Positions 51,201 through 61,468 of a stretch of 64,000 nt of DNA are shown one piece after another. The stretch comes from Arthrinium phaeospermum (lineage: Eukaryota; Ascomycota; Sordariomycetes; Amphisphaeriales; Apiosporaceae). The translations under genes and the position numbers were made by a program. The notes beneath the pieces are model-generated. The model made no database searches and had not been told where the DNA came from. It saw only the letters and a program-made list of their open reading frames with translations. How positions within the stretch are numbered: position 1 is the first letter of the stretch; the number at the start of each line of letters is the position of its first letter. Location of the stretch: NCBI GenBank assembly GCA_006503535.1, contig QYRS01000007.1, forward strand, positions 1-64,000, written 5' to 3'.

Positions 51201-51436
51201 AGGCATACTCATTACATAGCTGCTCGAGGATGGCTTGGACTCTTATGTAGTCCTTGGAGGCGACATTTTCCCGGATAATGCGTTCCAGTCTGGATACGAG
51301 CATGAGATCAGCACGAGCGCCTGGTCAGGGGGCTTGGCAGCGCCAGGAAATACCGAGAGTATACGTACTCGAGAGCGCCGACTTTCCTCTTGTCGTATAG
51401 CTTATCATTCAGCAAGCGCTGGACGTTCTGCTCCAT
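48273..51436 (-). CDS. VAC14: VAC14, scaffold of the PI(3,5)P2 kinase complex
   Basis: Vac14 holds together the lipid kinase Fab1/PIKfyve and the phosphatase Fig4 on the vacuole or endosome membrane. Exons on the minus strand: 51436-51369, 51289-51127, 51070-50882, 50821-49271, 49213-49095, 49048-48969, 48904-48273; 933 aa. The N-terminus ([21 protein letters not shown]) and the HEAT-like region ([30 protein letters not shown]) are diagnostic, as is the C-terminal block [20 protein letters not shown] followed by [19 protein letters not shown] Ser/Asp-rich insert lies in exon 4 and a disordered Pro/Lys-rich tail follows the conserved core. Six GT-AG introns of 46-79 bp; the 46-bp one contains a perfect TACTAAC branch site. 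Confidence 0.95.
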
Positions 51437-54400
51437 GGCTGGCTGGACCGGAGTGCGTCCCGGGGAAGCATGCCACGGTGATGGTAGCAAGTCGCCTTGG
51501 ACGGCAAGTTTGGACCTGACAGAAAAACGGGTTGGCTCTGGCGCAACTCAACTGCCAGATGTATTTGCGGGATGGCTTCTTGGCGGTCAGAGTGCACGCA
51601 CGAGGTTGCGATGAGCGAGATGGGCTTGAGACAAGGGCGCTGGGATGAGGCTGATACAGGCCAAAACAGGGATTGGGACGGAGGGGAGGCTCGCGATTGT
51701 GGCGTCACTTGGTTAGCTGGGACGGGAAGACGGCAAGGTCAGGGAGGGCGGGAGTTGCTGCTTCATGTGGCCACCAATCGAGAAGAGCTGGGATACATCT
51801 ACATGCAGCGAGGTCAACTATTTTGGCATTGGATGTCAGACCCCTTGGGACCGAAATATCAAATCAATCAATCGACGTCGGTTGGGTTCAGGTAGGTAGG
51901 TAAATAAATGCCCCGTGCAAATACTGGAGAAGGCATGCCCACCTTAGGCCGGCCTACATACACCTAACCTAAGTAGTGAGGGTGGGTGACAGAGACTCAG
52001 CACTGGTGACGCTGCTCCAGTCAGTCAGGTACTTGGGAGCTTGTCCACGAGACCCTCGGGCCGTCAGTGGGGCCGAGCCACTCTTGACTCGGACAACCCC
52101 CCGTCTTCCCACCGCATCTTGCGGCTACTATGTAATAGATGACTGGCGACTGGTGACTACCTACGGCCTGCTCTACATATGGATTGCATGACTTGTGCCA
52201 TTCGTAAGTCGATTCGTACGCCGATGCCCATCGGCGTGGGCGGATCGGCAAGTGCTAAATGGGGCGGGCCTATGTATTGCAACGTCAGTCCCCGTAGCAG
52301 CAGCAGCAGCACACAGTCGAGGACGTCCACTGGCAGAATGCTTCGCTCAGGCGTGTAGGTATGCGCGCCTCTGTCTTCTGCACTTGACTCGCGTCAAAGA
52401 TGTATCTACCCTCTTGTGGGACGCAGAATGGATGCGAATCTGGAAGAAGCATGCTGTAGCTTCACAACAACAGCCCATGCTCCCACGGCCATGTAGGCCA
52501 TGTTTGCTCCGTCGCCTAGGTACTACAACAAACCCCCATCGATACGTATATACATGTAGCTTGCACCAATCAGGAACCAGGAGTTGGTGACAGGGTTGAC
52601 AGCCTTGCCCATGATGATGTTTCGTTGACCACCACCATGTCGACGTCCCTGGGAGCCTGGGAGCCTGGCTCTGCTGCGGCATGGCCTGACCTACTTGATC
52701 CAATCTGGAATCTGATTACTTTCGACCCCGATGCGTGCAGTATTTCTATTTGTTTCCATAAATAGACCCCGGCAGCCTCATCCCACCCCCCCTGCAACAC
52801 ATAAACATCTGGCGCCCCTGTTCAATGAGATATCATACGTGAAAAGGTGCCCAAAGCCAGCATCACCCAGTGAGTTGGCGAACAGCAGCTTTGGAGAGCT
52901 CCCCATTGACCTCTGTCATCGCCAACCGTCAGTTTGTTAGCCGCCTGGTTATTTCTTCTCTTGTTTGCCTTGGCCTTGGCTGTTGCTCGAGTCACCGCTA
53001 CGCCAGGGGGTACCGGACCTGCCGCCAGCCTGGTCTTTGTTGTTGCTGCGTGCCGCCATATCAGCGCGTTTCGCAAAAGGGTCCTGCCATTGATTTTTCA
53101 GTATCCTTGTACATGCGTCTCTCCACGGGATATTTGTTTCCGTTTACATTCTTCCCCCGTGCTTTAGCAATGCGCTCGGCCGCTTTCTCGTCCATCTTGG
53201 TTGGCGACATTGTGTACGTGCGTGGGGTGCGCGCACGTGGATGGCACTCGAGGCTGTCTCGGAGGCTGTGGCGCGACTTTCGGTGGGAGAATCTCCAGGT
53301 TGGTTCTAATGTCAGGTAGATAGAGTAGGCACTTGGGGACTCCGGGTCTGGTCAAGTCTTATAACCAAGTAGGGTTCGTACCGGAGAGATCCGACAATGA
53401 GTCTCTCCGGTAGGAGAGGCTGCTGGTAACAGGATGGGGATGTGGCTTTAGCCCCTGATTTTGGTCGTATAGTAAGTAGTATGTATTTAGATGCAATATC
53501 TTTGCGACCCCTAGGGAATCCTTGTCGACCAATATTGAGCTTTTCTGCGATGCCAACTCGGGCTTGGCCAGACACATGATCTGGGCTTCCCCATTTCCTC
53601 CTGTAAGGCGTATGGCAGTATGGTTTGCCAGAGGCAATTTTCATCACATGGTGACATACCACGATTATTAATTTGGTAAGGGGGCTAATAGGAAAACCAT
53701 TCTGTTTGGCATCGGCACGCGCCATCGCTGGTTGGCGCACCTGTCAAGCTACATGAAGCCAGTGGTAGGACGGCACAGAGTTGAAAATTATACAGCGACA
53801 CAAGTGCCCGCAGTATATGCCAAACTCTGGACGTGTCGCTCACGACACGAGCCCACATGGGTATGAGTGACGGCGCGGTGAGAGCAGGACAGGACCCTTG
53901 CTTCACTCCAGTCTCGGACTCGGAGCGAAACCGCAGCATGCTGCCTCCTAGCGCACCTTGTATTCGGAGATACATGCTCGATACTTTACTACCGGGTCCT
54001 CAGGTAAGCTATAAATCGCAAGAAGGGAGGTGAAGACTACCGTGTCCCACAGCAGACGTGCAGTGCCTTGTATGTATCCTGCAAGGGAGACAAGAAGCAG
54101 GTGACATGCCACGCATCCGATCTTCGTCCAGGAGCGGGATATCCCTCCAGCACTTGTTGATCCGCAGTGACACATGTTTTCAGTTGGCCCCTGCTCATGC
54201 CCGCGCAGGTAGATGAAGCATAGCGGGCAACAACACATTTGGGTCTTGGGTGCGAGTTTCAGCCCAAAAGTCCACAACATTGGTGAATTACCATCCTCAC
54301 TCATGGTGACACCCACCAACGAATGCCAGGGAATACGATGGAACATGCAGTTGCCGTACCACCTTGCGTAGCCAGTAGTAGAGTAGGACCTGGGTTTGTT

Positions 54401-54640
54401 CTTTGTCCTTCACTTCTGGGGCCAGCCTGCTCCCTGCGGATCGTTACCTTCTGCAGGGCCGATTCGGTGCTGAATCGAATTCTAAGGGTGATGATGGTGC
54501 TATGCATACCGCAGCCCACCTACAAATCCACACGGGTTCACATAATGGCGAGAAGTGGACGGTATGGCATGCTCAAACAATTGGATAAATGTGCGTATAT
54601 ATATATAATGAGCTAGGAATATATACATCGTTCTATCTTA
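51437..54640. other. 3.2-kb gene-poor region between VAC14 and the desaturase
   Basis: This is the longest unexplained stretch in the normal-composition part. It holds a TAGGTA cluster at about 51,891-51,905, and frames of up to about 149 codons that lack homologous features or consistent codon use. No tRNA signature was found by eye. It may contain long leaders or a non-coding RNA, but nothing in the sequence proves this. Confidence 0.5.
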
Positions 54641-56391
54641 TCAGTGATTGTGGCCGTGCAGCGGTTCTTCGCTCTTTGTTATAACTTCCTGGCATTTGGC
54701 GAGAACGGCTGCTTGTCGTGACACCTCCCCGAGTCGCCCAACGACTTGTCCGTTGCCTTCGACAAAGCCGTACAGGGCGTAAGGGATATTTACATCGTCA
54801 CAAAAAGCCTGTACGAGCTTCTGCGCGCGTCTAAGGTTGTGGCGTGGCATGCGTGGGTACAGATGATGGATGACCTGGAACTGCAGCCCCCCATGGAAGA
54901 AGTCCAGCCATTGGGGGCAGTCGATGTCCATGGTAGTACGAAGCATCTTCTGGGGAAACGATTCGTGGGCTCCCAGATCCGACGTGCTCATGGCAAAATG
55001 CGAGAGGCAGATCTGGGCGTGTAAGGGCATGGTGATCATATGGCTGATCATGACATACACGAAGCGGTCCCAGCCGGTAGGGATAGACTTGTATACGACA
55101 ACGTAACCGTACCAATACCAGAATACACACTGGCCGGCTATTTCAAACCAACGGTGCCACCAGGCAGGTCCCTTCCTCGGGCCTTGGCCCTTTAGGAGAA
55201 ACTCCCAGGAAAGGCGATACAAGTTGAAGCGGCCAAAGGTGAGCAGTATGAAGTACGAGTACTTCTGAATGCCAATCAGAAACTTGGCCGCCGCATCGTA
55301 CTCCATGACACGGTCGTAGTACGTCGATTTCAGGTTTCCCAGAAGCCGGTGCGAGACGGCCATGAAGGGCATGTGTTCGATATCCGGATCGTGCTCGGGC
55401 GAGTTGGTCACAATGTGGTGAACGTTGTGGTTTCTCTTCCACCAACCCAAAGAGAGTCCACCGAAATAGTCGGCCATGATGTAGCCAAGCACCGAGTCGA
55501 CCTGGAAGTTATGCGTGATGCCCATGTGGCCGGCATCATGGACGGTAAAGGCCACTTGGTGCCAGAAACACCCCAGGCAAAAGGCGCTCAGGGGGTACCA
55601 GCCCCACTGCAGGAAAACCAGAAACCCCGTAAACATGAGGCTGTACCGCAACAGTTCGATGGCGTATGACGTATAGTTGCACTGGTACAGGCCCTCGCTC
55701 TTGACCTGCTCATGCAGCGCACGGTACTTTTGCACGATGTCGTCCTGCGTGGTGAAATCCAGGGAGGGGTATTTGTCCAAGTCCAGGGATATTTTCTTGT
55801 GGGTTTCTCTATCAAAGAATGCCATGACCGGGTCGTCGTTGCGTGGAGAAGTGGCAGGAGTGGTAGAGCTCTTGGCTGCAGTAGCGCGGTTGCGCAGACT
55901 CGTTTCGTCGTTGTCGAAGACCGGTGAAGGGTCCCGGGAGATAGATGGGCTCGAAGCTCCGGCGGATGCGGGGGAAGATTCCGAGACATCGCCATCGGTG
56001 TCGTCGCCGGCGTTATCGTCATCTGCGGCCCGGAACTTTCCGCCTTGGATGGGTGGGACGAAGTTGGACCACCTGCCCTCAATTCTGCCAATGCGGTAGC
56101 GGTCCATTTGCTGCCTCGCTTCGGCCGAGTGAATGCTGGAATTGAGCAAGTTAGAAGTGGTGTACTACAAGAAGCAATGCAGCGTGGGTTAGGGGAGGCA
56201 ACCAACACGGTTATTTCATCGGTGGCGTCTCTGCCTACCATGTGGAGGATGGCCTTGTCGCCGCCGGGATGGTAGGTCAGCCAGGGGTCGGCCTTGACGA
56301 CATATTGATCGAGAATGATGAGCTTCCTCCCGTCGGCTATCATGGCCTCAATGTCTCTCCGCGACATGAGGGGATACGTCCTCGACGCCAT
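54641..56391 (-). CDS. Cytochrome b5-fused front-end desaturase, probable sphingolipid delta-8 desaturase
   Basis: This ER-membrane enzyme probably inserts a double bond into the sphingoid base of glucosylceramides. Exons on the minus strand: 56391-56207 and 56135-54641; 559 aa. The N-terminal cytochrome b5 domain has haem ligands His41 (HPGG) and His64 (IHSAEA). The desaturase part has the three histidine boxes HDAGH, HNVHH and QVIHH; Gln replacing the first His of the third box is the hallmark of front-end desaturases. Between the two lies an insert of about 65 residues rich in Asp, Ser and Pro (about residues 98-164). The intron donor is taken as GTTGGT (phase 2), giving DEITVIHSAEA; other GT choices break the frame. 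A delta-6-type fatty acyl specificity cannot be excluded. Confidence 0.88.
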
Positions 56392-56836
56392 GGTTTACGC
56401 CGTCACAAGCAAAGTACTTAACGAGAGTGGTGTGGGATCGCTCCTCCTTTACCGGCACACATGTGGAACGAATGTGCTCTCAATGCTAGAGGCCAATTGG
56501 CGAGCAGGAGGGCGATAGATGGGAGGGACGAGGGAGGGAGGGAGGGAGGGAGGATAGCGATACTTCAAGTAGTCGTGGTGGTGGCGGGGCGGGAGGAAGG
56601 AACGGGCAGTGCGGGACGTCGGGCGGGTTAAAACGTCCGACTGCGTGCTACTAGTACAATATCATCCAACAACTACATAGTGGCAAGGAAGTGGTAGGAG
56701 GGAAAGGGAAGATCAGACCAAGCCAGTCTACTGTAACCCGGCGGTGAGACTGCAGTTTCTGGTATGGCATGTTTTCTAGGCCATGTTTAGTTAAGCAGTC
56801 GAGCAGCAGGAGCCAATCGGGGTTGGGAATTCTGGC

Positions 56837-56872
<36 letters not shown>

Positions 56873-57398
56873 CCTTCTTCTTTCGCAGATACTGAATCAT
56901 CTATCTGATGTTTCTAAGCTTCCACCTTTTGGCCCGATTTCCACCAGCAACTGCGCAGATCCCAGCCACTCGGCAAGGCACCCCCCCGCAATTGGCTGAA
57001 CCTGAATTGGGATAAACCCCCACTCACCAGCGACTATGTGGGAGGCCGACGCAAACCTTTGGACTTAGCGGTTGGCACCATAGATATGTACATAGACAGA
57101 CAATGCTGTCTAGCAGCCTCGATCTTCTGGCTTTGTGAAACAAAGGAGAAGTGTCTGATGCTGGCAAGCATCCGACCTCTGCTCGCCTTATGTCGTGTGG
57201 AGAGAGAGAGGAGCTGCTTGCCTGCGCTGTACGGCGGCTGGCGACTGGTCTTACGGACCACGGGGGTTTGCCATCCCTCTAGGTGCCGCAGGCTCCCGAG
57301 CCAAACAACTGCCTCAACTTACAAGTCAGTCGTTGGATAGAGTTGTAGACTCTTCCCTGTATATTCTATAGTCTCCAACTCCCATACACCTACATCCT
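56392..57398. other. Divergent intergenic region desaturase / unrecognised gene
   Basis: A 1.0-kb gap. It contains (GGGA)n at about 56,525-56,552 and an uninterrupted run of 33 T at 56,840-56,872. No gene is seen. Confidence 0.6.
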
Positions 57399-58084
57399 AT
57401 GCCGCCGCCTACCGGTAGTCTACCATCCAACATGGCGTGGATTCCACTTACTGCGGCAGCGCCCTTCGGCATGCCCTACTACTACTACCTCGGTGACCAT
57501 CACATCTACTCTTGTGTCCCCGGTCGCTGCCTCCATGGCCCAAATGGCCAGTACTTCTGCAATATGGGCATGAACATGGCTCAGCCTCAACCTATAGTCT
57601 GCGGCAATCGTGAGTCCTAGTATTGACTTCCAGACAATCCGAGTTGGGGTCGGCTGAATCTAGAGGTTCATTCATAGACCAACAAGCCTGTGGCGCGCAT
57701 GGCCAACCCAACGTGTAAGCTTCTCTCTCTCTCTCTCCCCCTACCTGACGGGAATCGCTGTGAAAGGCAGTGAGCTGGAGGCAAGCTGACCGAAAGCCGG
57801 GCAGCAATGTCGTCATCGTTGCGCAACCCAGCAACCCGAACATTGTCCCGGCGAACGCGGCAGTGGTGCGCTGGCCGGCAGTGGGTTACCCCGGCGCGCA
57901 CCTGGATGTGCCGCTCCTCGGCCGACGGCCAGAGGACTACTACCCCTACCCTCCACGGCTTCAGGCTCATCGCGATGGGTCATTTCCCGGCCTAGAGTAC
58001 ATCCCCGTTCTTCGGGATGGTTGGGCGGACTACAGTAGTAGAGTCAACCACGCTGTAGCTCCGCCCAACTGCGATCGGTTTTGA
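57399..58084 (+). CDS. Unrecognised Tyr/Pro-rich protein, 187 aa
   Basis: I do not recognise this protein. Exons 57399-57609, 57678-57712 and 57767-58084 join in frame. The N-terminal part has an aromatic patch (PFGMPYYYYLGDHH) and a CVPGRCLHGPNGQYFC segment; six Cys are present overall. The C-terminal part is rich in Pro, Tyr and Arg (GRRPEDYYPYPPRLQAHRDG) and ends PPNCDRF. There is no clear signal peptide or membrane segment. The second intron has a CT tract and two candidate acceptors four bases apart (AAAG then GCAG); only the first keeps the frame open, the second gives an immediate stop. The start could also be Met12 (57,432). Good splice borders and a long in-frame third exon argue that it is real. 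Confidence 0.55.
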
Positions 58085-58973
58085 GCAATGCATCAGATCG
58101 AAGGAAGAAGAAAGAAACACAACATACCATAGAGTACATGTTACACTGAGTATAATGGCATCCGTTCTTTGCTGTCATACCTAGACGGTCCTTCTTGCCC
58201 CAGAGCTTTAGATCGTATGTATACGTCTGCTGGTGATTGGGCGCGTGCTGCCTTCGCCCCTGACCCCAGGGCCCAGGGGGTCACCCGTCCAGGTGACCGG
58301 AACGTCCAGATGACCGGAAGCGGAAACACCCGCATGAGACCCTTTCTTATCGTGCTAATCCTCGAGCAGATCTCAGTGCCGACGGAAGGAAGTCGCACAA
58401 GGGGTTGGGCGCGCCAGCAGTAGTCACGACATCTTGAGTCTGATGGCTTCATATCACACCAGTCTGATATCGCATGTCGTACGATGGAGGCCAAGGGTAC
58501 TGTATGGCTCCTGGCCAGACATCCACACGAGGTGTTGGCACGTACAGAAGTGTGATCTTGACGTGCAGCCGCAGCCGCTGCTCCTCTCTATATCTCTACA
58601 CCATGTTCTTGATATAACTACCACGCATTGGTGTCCGTTCCATGGAGCCCCAAAACCCCGTACAAGCCTGAGGCTATGTGCCAACGGCCCTGTGGGGTCA
58701 TGAGCTCCCATAATCTCTTTGGTGTGCTTGGCCATGGGTTGCAGTACCGTACCCCGTGACATTGTGACCGCAAACATAAAGGTTTCGTGATTGCAAAACA
58801 CAGGACTTAGAAATGTTAAATGGATAAGCGAATATACGCAATAAGAAGACATATGCAACCTTGATTAGGACTAATCTACCCTCATTGTACCTATTTAACA
58901 AGTACAGGACCATCTAATGTACACCGAGACACCCGCCTTAAGTTTCATGTTGCTTCACTTGTGGGGGGGGGGT
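58085..58973. other. Convergent 3' region, unrecognised gene / LPD1
   Basis: About 890 bp with no recognisable gene. It holds the small repeat listed at 58,279-58,319. Confidence 0.5.
58279..58319. repeat. 17-bp tandem repeat overlapping a 7-bp inverted repeat
   Basis: Two 17-bp units (CGTCCAGRTGACCGGAA) lie in tandem at 58,286-58,302 and 58,303-58,319 with one mismatch. The first also pairs with the preceding GGTCACC (58,279-58,285) to form a short hairpin with GGTGACC. Confidence 0.7.
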
Positions 58974-60694
58974 TTAGTAGTGGATAGCCTTGGAGTAGGT
59001 AGCCATAGCTGCCTCCTTGAAGGCCTCGGCGAGCGTGGGGTGAGCGTGGCATGTGCGGGCGATATCCTCAGTAGAGGCGCCGTACTCCAGAGCCAGGGTC
59101 GCCTCGGCAATCATCTCACCAGCATTGGGGCCGACAATGTGGCAGCCCAGAAGTCGGTCGGTCTCGGGGTCGGCAAGCATCTTGACCATACCGTCCGTAT
59201 CCAGGTTGGTCTTGGCACGCGAGTTGGCGCTGAAGGGGAAGTTGCCAACCTTGTAGGGGATGTTGGCAGCCTTGAGCTCCTGCTCGTTCTGGCCAACCCA
59301 GGCGACCTCAGGGTGGGTGTACATGACGGAGGGGATGACGCCATAGTTGACGTGGCCGTACCCCTTCTTGATGTACTCGATGGCGGCAACGGCCTCCTCC
59401 TCGGCCTTGTGGGCAAGCATGGGGCCGAAAGTGCAGTCGCCAATGCAGCGAATGTGGGAGTGCTTGGTGCGGTATTCCGAGTCAATAACAACGCGACCGC
59501 GGTCATCCAGCTCAAGACCAATGTTCTCGAGACCGAGACCGGCAGTGTAAGGGCGGCGGCCGATGGCGACCAGCACAACCTCTGCGTCCAGCGTCTCGGG
59601 CTTGCCGCCCTTGGCAGAGTCAACCTCGAGCTTGATCTTGTCGCCGGTCTTGTCGCCGCTGACAACCTTGGTGCCCAGCTTGAACTCCATACCCTGCTTC
59701 TTCAGGAGCTTCTGGATCGACTTAGCAACCTCGTTGTCCATACCAGGGCCACCGATCTGGTTCAGGAACTCGACAACAGTAACCTTGGCGCCCAGTCGCG
59801 ACCAGACGGAACCCATCTCCAGGCCAATGATACCGCCGCCAATGACGATCATAGATTCAGGGACCTTCTTGAGAGCCAAAGCGCCCGTGCTGGTAATGAC
59901 GCGCTCCTCATCAAACTCAAGGCCGGGGAAGGGAGTAGACTCGGAACCGGTGGCAATCAGGATGTTCTTGCCGACGACGCTTGTCTCGCCTCCGTCGTTG
60001 AGGGCAACCTTGATCTCGTTCTCGCTGGCGAAGGTGCCGGTGCCCTTGATGTACTCGACGCCGTTCTTCTTGAAGAGGAATTCGATGCCCTTGGTGAGAC
60101 CGGACACGGAAGTGTCCTTGGCCTTCATCATGGCGTCCAGGTTGAGCTTGACATCGCCGACATCGATACCGCGGTTCTTGGTGTCGTGGAGAATGGAGTG
60201 GTACATATGCGAGTTGTTGAGGAGGGACTTTGAGGGGATGCAGCCGACGTTCAGGCAAGTACCGCCGAGCGCACCGCGCTTCTCGATACAGGTGACCTTG
60301 AGGCCTTCCTGGCCGGCCTTAATGGCGGCAACATAGCCGGCAACACCGCCACCGATGATGACCAGGTCCTTCTCCTCTGCAGAGACAAGTCAATTACTGC
60401 GCCATTATTGGGCGGGTATGGGCTGTAGGGTAGCCGGTCACAGTGACGCACCTGCTTGGGAAGCGTATCCTCGTCTCCATCGCGTTGACGGGCTGACGAT
60501 TGTGGGGAGGCTGGTTGAGCAACTTTTGTCAGTTGGCTGCGCATGCAATTGTTGGCTGATAGCTCCCGAAGCTCCAGAAAGCTTGCCGGATGGGATGGGG
60601 ATATGACATAAGGCAAGAGAGGGCCGACTCACGACGATTGTTTGATGAAGGCAGAACGGGCGGCCGTCCGCGATATTAAGCGACTGGCCAGCAT
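58974..60694 (-). CDS. LPD1: Dihydrolipoamide dehydrogenase (E3)
   Basis: This FAD enzyme reoxidises dihydrolipoyl groups in the pyruvate and 2-oxoglutarate dehydrogenase complexes and the glycine cleavage system of the mitochondrial matrix. Exons on the minus strand: 60694-60633, 60492-60452, 60376-58974; 501 aa. An Arg/Ser-rich presequence ends near RGYASQA. The FAD-binding motif is [12 protein letters not shown]. The redox pair is Cys75/Cys80 in [16 protein letters not shown]. The NAD-binding motif is [14 protein letters not shown], and the C-terminal His480/Glu485 in HAHPTLAE complete the active site. Exon 2 is only 41 nt and is placed by the reading [16 protein letters not shown]. Its partner E2 gene, KGD2, lies 39 kb away in this window. 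Confidence 0.97.
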
Positions 60695-61468
60695 TGTGTC
60701 GAGAGGGTGGAATGAGCGGCCGGGGAACGTGGGAGGATGCTGTCGGAGGAGATCTGGAGTCAACAACAAAAAAAGAGTTGAGGATAGTCTTCAATGGCAA
60801 AAAAATGGTTGCAGGCGGACGGAGACACACGCAGGGCGAGAATGAGCCATGTACTTAATCTTCCGGGCATGCGTTTTGGTGCTAGCAGCTATGTAGTTAG
60901 GTAGTAGGCTAAACGCAATTGGAGCCCGTTGGCATTGGGCATTGGCTCTTGCTGGCTGGCTGGCTCTCAATTTTTGGGCGGCCCGTGCTTGCCAACCACA
61001 GCAAAGTCCTTTTTCGCCGCCAACGGCTGTATCCCGGGAATACCCGCCAGGGACATGAGGTAGTCGTTAAGACCATCCTCAAGGTATCCGATGGCCATTC
61101 GTCACTATATTCTATCGCTTACCAGCTATCAGGTTGTCAGCTAGCTAACCCCGTTGCCACCCGGTGCTCCCCGTCGCCAACCGTCCCTTCATGTATAGAG
61201 ATGTATGTATGTACATATGTATGTAGTATGTATGCACATGCACTGAATGGCGCAACGGTTTGAAAGTCAAAAAAACCAGCAGGGACATCGCCTGAAGCAA
61301 TGCCAGGGTGCTTCCAAACCCCGGAGTAACAGTAGCAAATATACGACTTTGATGACCCAGGAGTAAGTACATGGTGTTTTAGTTACCGGAACCCGTCCTT
61401 AGCACAAACGTAGTAAATTGAGATGCAGTTCAAAATCGGTAGCTGCCGGTTAGTACTACAAAGGAATC
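60695..61468. other. Intergenic region LPD1 5' end / SGD1 3' end
   Basis: This 770-bp region includes the LPD1 promoter. It carries a GTATGT-type short repeat at about 61,203-61,230. No gene is seen. Confidence 0.5.

Noticed and set aside
52870..53319. 149-codon frame in the 3.2-kb gap
   Set aside because: Its translation shows no domain, poor codon consistency and no plausible splice partners.
53948..54346. 132-codon minus-strand frame with several cysteines
   Set aside because: Cys and His spacing does not fit a zinc finger or a secreted Cys-rich family; probably chance.
51437..54640. tRNA genes in the larger gaps
   Set aside because: Scanning by eye for the T-loop signature GGTTCRANNCC found no match with a foldable partner; a tRNAscan run would decide it.
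58917..60233. 438-codon plus-strand open frame (and another of 257 codons) opposite LPD1
   Set aside because: It lies antisense to a gene whose identity is certain. Its Leu/Val/Gly/Asp-rich make-up is the mirror of strongly biased codon use in LPD1, and it has no recognisable domain.
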